Shown piece after piece: positions 15,882-22,937 of a stretch of 39,037 nucleotides of DNA. This DNA comes from Lentisphaeria bacterium UBA1724 (GTDB taxonomy: Bacteria > Verrucomicrobiota > Lentisphaeria > Oligosphaerales > Oligosphaeraceae). Numbering within the stretch: the stretch's first letter is position 1; the number at the start of each line of letters is the position of its first letter. The notes under the pieces are model-generated. The model was not told where the DNA came from. It worked only from the letters and a program-made list of their open reading frames with translations, and did no database searches. The stretch lies in NCBI GenBank assembly GCA_002315885.1, contig DCIO01000083.1:27041-66077 (forward strand). Reading direction: 5' to 3'. The position numbers and the translations under genes were made by a program.

Positions 15882-17836
15882 TTGTCAATTCCAAAAACGA
15901 TGTTTCGGTGAGAGAGTGTTTCGGGGTAGCCCTCTTTGAGGAGAGGCGCTAGATATGCTTCGTCCTGCAGGGCGAAGAAGGTGTTATTGAGAGCGATGCC
16001 GATGTGGATTTCCTGGTCGGTGACTTCGTGCTTCTCCAGGGGATAGGATGCCAGGCGCTTTCGGACGACGGAGGGCAGGTTCGGACAACGCTCATCCAAT
16101 GCCTTGAGGAGCCACCAAGTCATGTCGGTGGGATTCCAGGCGGATAAATCCGCCAGCGCCTTCTGTTCTGCCTCGGGATTCCCGAAATCCAGCCGCCAGT
16201 GTCGCAGGTAGGTGGAACTGCGGTGCGGGGCGACTTTGAGGAGGAGCGTGTAGGCCTCTTCGGCAGTGGCGCGGTCATCGTGTGAGAGTGCGATGTCCAG
16301 GAGCATTCTCGGCGCGTAGGGATTTTGTGAATTGCGTCGGCATGCCTCCTGAAGGAGTGATTTCTTCGTGCTGTAGGATGCGTAGCGGTCGGTGCGCGCG
16401 GTGTCTGCGGTCTGGAGGGCATTCACAGCAGGGATGGTATGCAGCTCCCAGAAGCACCCCAGCGCAAGCAGGACCGCGAGAATGACTGGCGTGTAATTGC
16501 GTGTTGACGCAGGGGCGGTTTGCTCGGCTTCATTTTCGAAGAAAAAGAGCCCCAGGAAGCCCACCATGGTGGCGGTGGAGACAATCTGGTCGTTGAATTG
16601 GGTGAGCGCGTGGGCATTCCAAGCGCACCAGGCACCTAGGATAGTGGCGGCCTGCAGAGGGGCTTTGACACGGGATTTTCGGAAGAGCCCCAGTGCCAGC
16701 AGTAATGGCGCTACGAGTCGAAGGAAGGCATCCAACGCGCCAGGGATGCCGCATTGGGAGAGTTGTGCGAAGAAGAGCGAGTGGGGGTCGCGGGCTTCGT
16801 CACCTTCCCAAGGACGCAAACGCAGGTGCCAGGGGAAGAATTCACCCAATCCCGCGCCGAAGATGGGATATTGCTGGTAGATTTTGCAGGCGGTGGTGTA
16901 GTATTCCATGCGGATGGTGACGGTCTCCATCTTGCGTTGGGAGAACTTATTCAGCATCAGCACCATCCCGATGGCGCCCAGGACGCAGGCCGCAATCAGC
17001 GCGCATTTCCAGGTCTTGGAGAGTCGTCTGCCGTATTGGAAGACCATAGCCAGGAAGAGTCCCGCCATGGCACCCAGCACTGCGCCACGGGAACCGCTGA
17101 AAATCAGTGCGCCTGCGGCGAGAATCGCGGTTGCACCACCCAGGAGCCATGCGGCGGTTTTCGGGGTGTTGCAGCGCTTGGCCAGCCGTAGCGCGTCCAG
17201 GATTAGGAATGGACAGGAGACCAGCAGTTGTGCGGCGTAGGCATTGGGGTCGCCATAGCATCCCCGTGCGCGTGTCTGCTGAAATTTTGCAATCATCTGT
17301 TCCGATAGTTGCTGGCCGGTTTCCTTCATGAAGGCCAGTTGCTCTTCGAATTCCCGCTGGAGTCCTCCGAAATGCTGTGTCCAGCCCTCGATGGCGGAAA
17401 TCAGTGCGCCGATGGCGATGGCGTGGAACGCCCAGGGGAGGAGTTTTTCGTCATGTCGGCTTGTCCACCAGAGTCCCGTTGCGGTGCATGCGATGGTGTA
17501 GAAGTGGTAATACCAATTTTGGGCGTATGTGCATTCGGTAGTATGGACCAATCCCGCCAAGCCAAATAGCAGTGGACTGAATGTCAGCAGTGGCACCCAG
17601 AGGGAGGCGTGTTTTTTGGGGGCAGTGGGATAGAGTGCCAGAGTCAGCAGAAAAAGCACTCCCGCAATAAGGGACAGGGAGAAATGCGGTTGCAGATTTG
17701 TGAAAACCCACTCCCAGGTGCTTTCCGGGAGGAAGGGCTGTTCCATGGAGGCCACCGCGAAATTCCATCGGAAGGGCAGGGCGAATATCAGGATGCACCA
17801 GAGAATCCGTAGGGTGGTTTCGGCGGATTTTCTCAT
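15878..17836 (-). CDS. Second O-antigen ligase/polymerase family membrane protein
   Basis: 652-residue integral membrane protein. About ten to twelve hydrophobic helices cover the first 470 residues; the large periplasmic loop contains YPIFGAGLGEFFPWHLRLRP and DPHSLFFAQLSQCGIPGALD, the pattern of Wzy_C/O-antigen ligase proteins, and a GSRGA motif lies earlier (about 250). The last 180 residues are soluble and TPR-like (ARMLLDIALSHDDRATAEEAYTLLL). ATG 17836 is preceded by GGAGG and overlaps the stop of the PSP1 gene by 4 nt. Two such proteins in one locus suggest one polymerase and one ligase, but sequence alone does not say which is which. Confidence 0.88.
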   Translation of the reverse strand: MRKSAETTLRILWCILIFALPFRWNFAVASMEQPFLPESTWEWVFTNLQPHFSLSLIAGVLFLLTLALYPTAPKKHASLWVPLLTFSPLLFGLAGLVHTTECTYAQNWYYHFYTIACTATGLWWTSRHDEKLLPWAFHAIAIGALISAIEGWTQHFGGLQREFEEQLAFMKETGQQLSEQMIAKFQQTRARGCYGDPNAYAAQLLVSCPFLILDALRLAKRCNTPKTAAWLLGGATAILAAGALIFSGSRGAVLGAMAGLFLAMVFQYGRRLSKTWKCALIAACVLGAIGMVLMLNKFSQRKMETVTIRMEYYTTACKIYQQYPIFGAGLGEFFPWHLRLRPWEGDEARDPHSLFFAQLSQCGIPGALDAFLRLVAPLLLALGLFRKSRVKAPLQAATILGAWCAWNAHALTQFNDQIVSTATMVGFLGLFFFENEAEQTAPASTRNYTPVILAVLLALGCFWELHTIPAVNALQTADTARTDRYASYSTKKSLLQEACRRNSQNPYAPRMLLDIALSHDDRATAEEAYTLLLKVAPHRSSTYLRHWRLDFGNPEAEQKALADLSAWNPTDMTWWLLKALDERCPNLPSVVRKRLASYPLEKHEVTDQEIHIGIALNNTFFALQDEAYLAPLLKEGYPETLSHRNIVFGIDK

Positions 17837-18528
17837 CGGTTCTCCTCCTTGTCCCACTCGAATTGCAGGCAGCATTTTAGACGCCCGCAGGCCCCCGCGT
17901 GAATCTGGGTATTTCCCGTGATACCCTGTTGCTTGAGGGCCTCGGCATTGATGTTTCCCAGGCGTGTCAGGAAGGTGCAGCAGCACAGCGGACGTCCGCA
18001 GGTGCCCAGGCCCCCCAGTAGCGCCGCTTCGTCTCGCACGCCGATTTGGCGCATTTCGATGCGGCAGTGGAAGAGTGCGCCCAGGTCACGGATGAGCTCC
18101 CGGAAATCCACGCGGCCTTCCGCGGCAAAGAGGCACAGGAGGACTTTTCGGTCGAAGACGTAGTGCAGTTGCGTCAAGCGCATGTCCAGCTGATATGCGT
18201 CAATGCGCTCACGGACTTGACGGAAGGACTTCTGGATGACCTTGTCATTTTCCTGGGCGACAGCCAGGTCCTCGGGGGTGGCCTTCCGCATGACCCGAGG
18301 ATAGTGCTCGCCTTCCATGCGACGCATGGGGCGCTCGGCGCGCTTGCGCTCCAATTCCGTGGCATTCGCAAAAGGCCCCAGGGAACAGACGCACTGCACA
18401 CGGCCAATTTCCGCATAACGGTCACATTGGACGAGGATGGTATCACCCTCCGCTAGTCCCAGTGCCTCATCACCGATGACCTCGTAGGCGATGCCGGGAA
18501 TGACTTGGAGACGATAGAGTCGAAGCAT
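17833..18528 (-). CDS. PSP1 domain protein (YaaT/RicT-like)
   Basis: 231-residue cytoplasmic protein of the PSP1/YaaT family. It carries the family's Cys-rich signatures CGRPLCCCTFL and CGRLKCCLQFE near the C-terminus. In Bacillus subtilis, RicT (YaaT) works with RicA and RicF, binds iron-sulfur clusters and affects RNase Y-dependent RNA processing; whether that applies here is unknown, and no partners are nearby. The ATG follows the epimerase TAA with no gap and its own stop overlaps the next start (ATGA), so it sits in the middle of a tightly coupled minus-strand operon. Confidence 0.92.
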   Translation of the reverse strand: MLRLYRLQVIPGIAYEVIGDEALGLAEGDTILVQCDRYAEIGRVQCVCSLGPFANATELERKRAERPMRRMEGEHYPRVMRKATPEDLAVAQENDKVIQKSFRQVRERIDAYQLDMRLTQLHYVFDRKVLLCLFAAEGRVDFRELIRDLGALFHCRIEMRQIGVRDEAALLGGLGTCGRPLCCCTFLTRLGNINAEALKQQGITGNTQIHAGACGRLKCCLQFEWDKEENR

Positions 18529-19500
18529 TTACAGTCCTAGACGGTGGCGTTTTTCCGCGATGACGTCTTCCAGAATCAAATCCAGTCCCCGTGTGGGGCG
18601 GTAGCCGATGATGTTTCCTGCCTTGGAGATATCGGGGACTCTTCGGTGCATATCTTCGAAGCCGGGGCCGTATGCCTTGTCGTAGGGGATGATTTCGATG
18701 GGGGCGTTGGTCTTGGTCAGTTCCTGGATGCGCTTTGCCAGATCCAGGATGGTAATTTCCTGGTCATTTCCCAGATTGATGACCTGTCCACGGGCGGCTT
18801 CGCAGTCACGCAGTTTCATGAGCGCGCCGACGATATCGGCCACATGGGTGAAGCAGCGGGATTGTGTGCCGTCTCCGAATACGGTGATGGGTTTTCCCTG
18901 GAGCGCCTGAGTCACGAGATTGGGAATCACCATGCCGTATTGTCCCGTCTGGCGGGGACCCACGGTGTTGAAGAGTCGCACCACAGTGACGGGCAGGCGG
19001 GTCTCCACCCAGTAGGCCAGCGCCAGGAACTCGTCCAGCGCCTTTGCGCAGGCGTAGCTCCAGCGGCGTGTGCTGGTGGGGCCCATGACCGTGTCGTCAT
19101 TTTCGCTGAAGGGCACCTTGGAACCTTTGCCATAGACCTCGGAGGTGCTGGTCAGCAGGAAGGGCTTCCGATAGCGGTTGCATGCATCCAGGACCACGGT
19201 GGTGCCACCCACGATGCTCTCGATGGTGCGGACTGGTTGGTCAATAATCAACCGCACGCCCACTGCACTGGCCAGGTGATAGACGAAATCCGCCCTTGAC
19301 ACCAGCTCGTCCACTAGGCGCACGTCATTGACAGAACCCACGAAAACCTGTAGATTCTTACCATCCTCCAGGCCTTCCAGATTGCCCAGGTTGCCTGTGG
19401 AGAGGTCATCGAGCACGACGACTTTCTCGCCCTGTGCCAGGAGTGCCCTGCAGAGATGTGAGCCGATGAATCCAGCTCCGCCTGTTACCAAGATGCTCAT
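18529..19500 (-). CDS. NAD-dependent nucleotide-sugar epimerase/dehydratase
   Basis: Extended short-chain dehydrogenase of 323 residues acting on a nucleotide sugar. N-terminal Rossmann motif TGGAGFIGSHL (6-16), STSEVYG with the catalytic Ser/Thr, YACAK catalytic Tyr-Lys pair, and RLFNTVGPRQTGQYGMVIP, the pattern shared by GDP-mannose 4,6-dehydratase-like and UDP-glucuronate decarboxylase-like enzymes. Substrate cannot be fixed from sequence. ATG 19500 gives the normal MSILVTGGAGF start; there is no Shine-Dalgarno before it and upstream in-frame codons look non-coding. It leads the operon epimerase-PSP1-ligase-gmk. Confidence 0.9.
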   Translation of the reverse strand: MSILVTGGAGFIGSHLCRALLAQGEKVVVLDDLSTGNLGNLEGLEDGKNLQVFVGSVNDVRLVDELVSRADFVYHLASAVGVRLIIDQPVRTIESIVGGTTVVLDACNRYRKPFLLTSTSEVYGKGSKVPFSENDDTVMGPTSTRRWSYACAKALDEFLALAYWVETRLPVTVVRLFNTVGPRQTGQYGMVIPNLVTQALQGKPITVFGDGTQSRCFTHVADIVGALMKLRDCEAARGQVINLGNDQEITILDLAKRIQELTKTNAPIEIIPYDKAYGPGFEDMHRRVPDISKAGNIIGYRPTRGLDLILEDVIAEKRHRLGL

Positions 19501-19575
19501 AAAAAAACGTGTGGGTAGGTGGTTGATTCGACTTTGTGAGAGATGCGATGCTCTTCGCTGAACCAAATTGACGAG

Positions 19576-19633
19576 GGCTGGGAATTCATTTCCCATCCTT
19601 CATTAAGCATTAAGCATCAAGCATTACGCATTA
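19576..19633 (-). repeat. Heptamer-hairpin intergenic element, copy A3
   Basis: On the minus strand the proC stop TAA is the first three bases of TAATGCG, followed by TAATGCT, TGATGCT, TAATGCT and TAATG, then a hairpin with GGGAA/TTCCC arms (19580-19594). The hairpin sequence differs from A1 and A2 but keeps the arms complementary. Confidence 0.8.
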
Positions 19634-20437
19634 ATTTGCGTTTCCCAGTTCTTTGGAGCGTCGTGCGGCGGCTTCCATGAGTTCCTGGACCATGCCATTG
19701 AAGTCGTGTGCTTTCATGACATCCAGTGCCGCGGCGGTGGTGCCGCCTTTGGAGGTTACCGCGATGCGGAGTTCCTCGGGGGTGCCTTTGCCTTGTTGGA
19801 GCATCGCCGTGGCACCAGCCATGGTTTGGACAGCCAGTGCCTGGGAGAGTTCCCCTGGCAATCCCAGCGCCTCGCCGCCCTTGGTCAGTGCCTCGATGAA
19901 GGCAAAGAAATACGCGGGACCAGAGCCCGACAGCGCGGTGACCGCATCCAGGGATTCCTCGGGAACACGCCAGGTCTTGCCCAATGCCCCCAGGAGCCGC
20001 GAGGCGAAGGCGTCTGCTGCGGTATCGTCCGCCTTGGAGAGTGCGTAGCAGCTGGCGCCCTGGCCTACCATCAGCGGTGTATTCGGCATGACGCGGACCA
20101 TGCGGGTATCTTTTCCGAACCACCCCGCCAATTTGTTCAGGGAGATGCCTGCACAAATGGAGAGCACGAGGCAATCGGGCTTCCGTGGGGGCAGGGCGGC
20201 GAAGGCCGCGGGGGCGATTTGTGGCTTCACTGCCAGAATCAGCACATCCGCGGAGCCCACCAACTCCGCCGTGGGAGTGGGGAATGCGGGTACGCCTGTG
20301 GCGGCGGTGAATGCGGCACGTGCCTCAGGAACGGGATCGCATGCGGCGATTTCGTCTCCGGGGAAGAGTGCCTTCGAGGTCATGCCGCCTGCGATGGCGG
20401 TGGCCATTTTTCCTGCGCCGATGAAGAGGATTTTCAT
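19631..20437 (-). CDS. proC: Pyrroline-5-carboxylate reductase
   Basis: Last step of proline synthesis: reduction of pyrroline-5-carboxylate with NAD(P)H. 268 residues with N-terminal Rossmann motif FIGAGKMATAIAGG (5-18) and the C-terminal dimerisation signature AVTALSGSGPAYFFAFIEAL plus SKGGTTAAALDVM. Length is normal. The ATG begins 3 bp after the stop of the TIM-barrel gene, so the two are co-transcribed. Its stop codon is formed by a heptamer repeat. Confidence 0.96.
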   Translation of the reverse strand: MKILFIGAGKMATAIAGGMTSKALFPGDEIAACDPVPEARAAFTAATGVPAFPTPTAELVGSADVLILAVKPQIAPAAFAALPPRKPDCLVLSICAGISLNKLAGWFGKDTRMVRVMPNTPLMVGQGASCYALSKADDTAADAFASRLLGALGKTWRVPEESLDAVTALSGSGPAYFFAFIEALTKGGEALGLPGELSQALAVQTMAGATAMLQQGKGTPEELRIAVTSKGGTTAAALDVMKAHDFNGMVQELMEAAARRSKELGNAN

Positions 20438-20440
20438 GGC

Positions 20441-21226
20441 TTAGAGCCCCATCTTGTCCCGGAGGTTGTGGAAAGAGCGCTCCAGGCTGGCGAAGGGCTC
20501 CATCTCGCCTTCATCCCGTTCCACGATATACCACTGGACGCCTGCGTACTTTGCGGCTTCGATGATTTCGGGCCAATCCAGATTGCCGTCACCCACTTCG
20601 GTGATTTTCAGATCGGGTCCCCAGCCTTCCTTGCGGTTGGCCATCTTGCCGTCCTTCAGGTGGATGCAGGGCACTCGGTGGGCCAGTTTCCGCAGCAGTG
20701 TGGCGGGTGCCTTACCGCTGGCTGCGACCCAGTAGGTATCGATTTCGAACCACGCCTTGAAGGGATCCAGTTCCCGCATCAAGTGCTCGTAGCAGGTCAG
20801 GCCATCGGGCAGGCGAATGAATTCATGGTAGTGGTTGTGGTAGCCCAGAGTCAGCCCACTCTCACCAAAGAGCTTGCAGGCTTTGTTGAAACGGGTGACG
20901 AAGTCCTTCCAGGTCTTCAGTTTCAGACCCGCTTCGCCAGGGAAGAAACCGCCGATGGCGGGACGGGTGCAGTTCCACAGCAGGTGCTCATCAATCACCG
21001 CCTGGGTCTCTTTCTCAATGCGGTCAAAGCTGGTATGGGTGCAGACGCAGGCCAGACCCTCGCCATCCAATACCTTCTTCACTTCCTTCGCGGGAATCGG
21101 CCCAATGGCAGAGAGCTGGACGCCCTCGTAGCCCATGGCCTTGATGCGCTTGCAGGTCTTGGCGAAGTCCTTGACAGTCTTGGTGAATTCACGGACAGTG
21201 TAAAGTTGTGCGGCTAATTTTTCCAT
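20441..21226 (-). CDS. Sugar phosphate isomerase/epimerase family TIM barrel
   Basis: 261-residue xylose-isomerase-like TIM barrel (AP_endonuc_2 family). Metal-ligand motifs are visible: GYHNHYHEF (about 147-155), the Glu/Asp of WFEIDTYWV, HLKDGK and GDGNLDWPEII. No signal peptide, so cytoplasmic, whereas many homologues in related phyla are exported. Substrate unknown; the family includes inosose and sugar-acid enzymes. It lies 20 bp downstream of the UDP-xylose synthase gene and 3 bp before proC. Confidence 0.88.
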   Translation of the reverse strand: MEKLAAQLYTVREFTKTVKDFAKTCKRIKAMGYEGVQLSAIGPIPAKEVKKVLDGEGLACVCTHTSFDRIEKETQAVIDEHLLWNCTRPAIGGFFPGEAGLKLKTWKDFVTRFNKACKLFGESGLTLGYHNHYHEFIRLPDGLTCYEHLMRELDPFKAWFEIDTYWVAASGKAPATLLRKLAHRVPCIHLKDGKMANRKEGWGPDLKITEVGDGNLDWPEIIEAAKYAGVQWYIVERDEGEMEPFASLERSFHNLRDKMGL

Positions 21227-21246
21227 TTTTTTGCAGTTTTTGTGAA

Positions 21247-22197
21247 CTAAACGAGCTTGCTAAAGTATTCAATGGTGGGCGGGAGGCCCTCCGACAGGGA
21301 AATTTGAGGCGCCCAGTGGAGTTTCTCCTTGGCCAGGGTGATGTCGGGACGACGCACTTTGGGGTCGTCGGCAGGCAATGGCCGCTTGACCAGCGTGCTC
21401 TTGCTGCCCGTCAAAGCCAGCACCTTCTCCGCCAATTCACGGATGGTGAATTCTCCAGGATTGCCCACGTTGACGGGCCCCAGGAATTCGTCCTCGGTGT
21501 CCATCAGTGCCCGGAAGCCCCGGACGGTGTCTTTGCAGTAGCAGAAGGAACGCGTCTGGGTGCCCTCGCCGTAGATGGTGAGGGGTTCTCCGCGCAGCGC
21601 CTGCATGATGAAATTCGAGACCACGCGCCCGTCCTTTGGATCCATGTTTGGACCGTAGGAATTGAAGATACGCACCACTTTGATGCGTGTGCCATAGAGA
21701 CGGTTATGGTCGAAGAAGAGACTCTCCGCACAGCGCTTCCCTTCGTCGTAGCAGGAACGGATGCCGTGGGGATTGACATTGCCCCAGTAGCCCTCGGGTT
21801 GCGGGTGGACTTGGGCATCGCCATAGACTTCCGAGGTGGAGGCCTGCATCACCTTTGCGTTGTATTTCTTCGCCAGCGCCAGCACATTCAGGGCGCCGAT
21901 GACGCAGGTCTCCGTGGTATCGATGGGAGTTTTCTGGTAGGCGGGTGGCGAAGCGGGGCAGGCCAGGTTGTAGATTTCCTGGACCTCCTGGTCAAATTCC
22001 AGTCTGCGGATGTCCTCCTTTCGGAAGTCCAACCGTTCGCCGTAACGTTCCTGCAGGGACGCGAGATTTTCCAATCGCCCCGTGTAGAGGTTGTCGACCA
22101 CGGTGACGCGGTGCCCTTCTTCCAGGAGCAACTCCGTCAAGTGTGAGCCCAGGAAGCCCGCGCCGCCAGTAACCAGTATGTGCTTGGATGAAGTCAT
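21247..22197 (-). CDS. UDP-glucuronate decarboxylase (UDP-xylose synthase)
   Basis: Extended SDR enzyme of 316 residues producing UDP-xylose from UDP-glucuronate. The diagnostic UXS features are present: TGGAGFLGSHL (10-20), NLACPASPPAYQ (about 76-87), STSEVYGD, HPQPEGYWGNVNP, and SCYDEGKR with the catalytic Tyr-Lys. One difference from the usual GPRSCYDEGKR is HGIRSCYDEGKR. The product would supply pentose for the envelope polysaccharide. Promoter motif TTATATTT lies about 40 bp upstream; no Shine-Dalgarno is visible before ATG 22197. Confidence 0.93.
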   Translation of the reverse strand: MTSSKHILVTGGAGFLGSHLTELLLEEGHRVTVVDNLYTGRLENLASLQERYGERLDFRKEDIRRLEFDQEVQEIYNLACPASPPAYQKTPIDTTETCVIGALNVLALAKKYNAKVMQASTSEVYGDAQVHPQPEGYWGNVNPHGIRSCYDEGKRCAESLFFDHNRLYGTRIKVVRIFNSYGPNMDPKDGRVVSNFIMQALRGEPLTIYGEGTQTRSFCYCKDTVRGFRALMDTEDEFLGPVNVGNPGEFTIRELAEKVLALTGSKSTLVKRPLPADDPKVRRPDITLAKEKLHWAPQISLSEGLPPTIEYFSKLV

Positions 22198-22235
22198 AAA
22201 GAACTGTATTACAGTACATGAAAAGTCGGTTTTCT

Positions 22236-22243
22236 AAATATAA
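22236..22243 (-). promoter_or_regulatory. Probable -10 element of the UDP-xylose synthase operon
   Basis: Minus strand GCATTATATTTAG contains TTATATTT, one base from the recurrent octamer. It lies 39 bp before the start codon, in the 73-bp gap to the divergent CYTH gene. Confidence 0.45.
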
Positions 22244-22270
22244 TGCTTTTGCCTGTACAGGAAAGAAAAA

Positions 22271-22741
22271 ATGATCGAGATTGAGCGGAAGTTCCTAGTG
22301 AAGAATGATGCCTGGAGAAAGGACGCTACTTCCAGCACCGAAATACTCCAGGGATATTTTGACCTGGCTTCTTCTGGATCCCTACGCGTCCGTATCATCG
22401 GCGACTCCGCCAACCTGAATATCAAGGGGAAGGCAGAAGGCATCGCCCGAAAAGAATTCGAATACCCAATACCCGTGGAGGAAGCAAAGGAACTCCTGGC
22501 GCTCTTCTGCAAAGACCGCACCATCGCCAAGACGCGCTATTTCGTGCCCTCCGCGGAAGGACTGGTCTGGGAAATCGACGAATATCACGGCCCCTTCGAG
22601 GGACACTATACCGCAGAACTGGAAATCCCTGCCCAGGATTTCGCCTTCCTCCGCCCAGATTGGCTAGGGGAAGAAAAAAGCAACGACCACCGCTTCGCAA
22701 ATGCCGCTCTGGCATACGCACAAACCTGGCCGAGTCGATAA
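22271..22741 (+). CDS. CYTH domain protein
   Basis: 156-residue CYTH-fold protein (CyaB/thiamine triphosphatase superfamily), which uses a tunnel of acidic and basic residues and Mg2+ to act on triphosphates. The defining E-x-E-x-K motif is at residues 3-7, with LRVRI, KGK, KTRY and WEIDEYHG following in order. Actual substrate in bacteria is often tripolyphosphate, but cannot be deduced here. AGGAAAG lies just upstream of ATG 22271. It is divergent from the UDP-xylose synthase and stands alone. Confidence 0.93.
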   Translation: MIEIERKFLVKNDAWRKDATSSTEILQGYFDLASSGSLRVRIIGDSANLNIKGKAEGIARKEFEYPIPVEEAKELLALFCKDRTIAKTRYFVPSAEGLVWEIDEYHGPFEGHYTAELEIPAQDFAFLRPDWLGEEKSNDHRFANAALAYAQTWPSR

Positions 22742-22747
22742 TTGGGA

Positions 22748-22816
22748 AATTTTCATAATTTCTCATAGTATTGTGTAGGCTTCGGTATGAGCAATTTATG
22801 ACAAATTATGAAAATT
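22748..22816 (+). promoter_or_regulatory. Inverted repeat upstream of the GH20/84-like gene
   Basis: Perfect 14-bp arms AATTTTCATAATTT (22748-22761) and AAATTATGAAAATT (22803-22816), with a nested pair CTCATA (22762-22767) / TATGAG (22786-22791). The right arm ends four bases before the TTATATTA motif. Either an operator or a terminator-like structure after the CYTH gene; no U-run follows it, which favours an operator. Confidence 0.5.
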
Positions 22817-22819
22817 GTG

Positions 22820-22827
22820 TTATATTA
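22820..22827 (+). promoter_or_regulatory. Probable -10 element of the GH20/84-like gene
   Basis: TTATATTA in the context TTGTGTTATATTATG, about 110 bp before the start codon. Same octamer as upstream of five other units. Confidence 0.5.
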
Positions 22828-22937
22828 TGACACGTGCTTTTGTTTTCATGCGGGATTCTTCCGCCTGAATTGTTGCTGTGCCTTTTGCCTTGGGCGCGCA
22901 ACACCCTTTTTCGCCTTGACTTTTGGAGATACGATCG

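Noticed and set aside
19706..21217. 503-codon plus-strand frame opposite proC and the TIM-barrel gene
   Set aside because: Antisense shadow of two well-recognised genes that lie in the same frame.
5694..22197. Exosortase/PEP-CTERM system
   Set aside because: A beta-barrel with SLBB and Wzc-type proteins often accompanies exosortase, but no exosortase-like membrane protein with its Cys/Arg/His motifs and no PEP-CTERM tail is present here.
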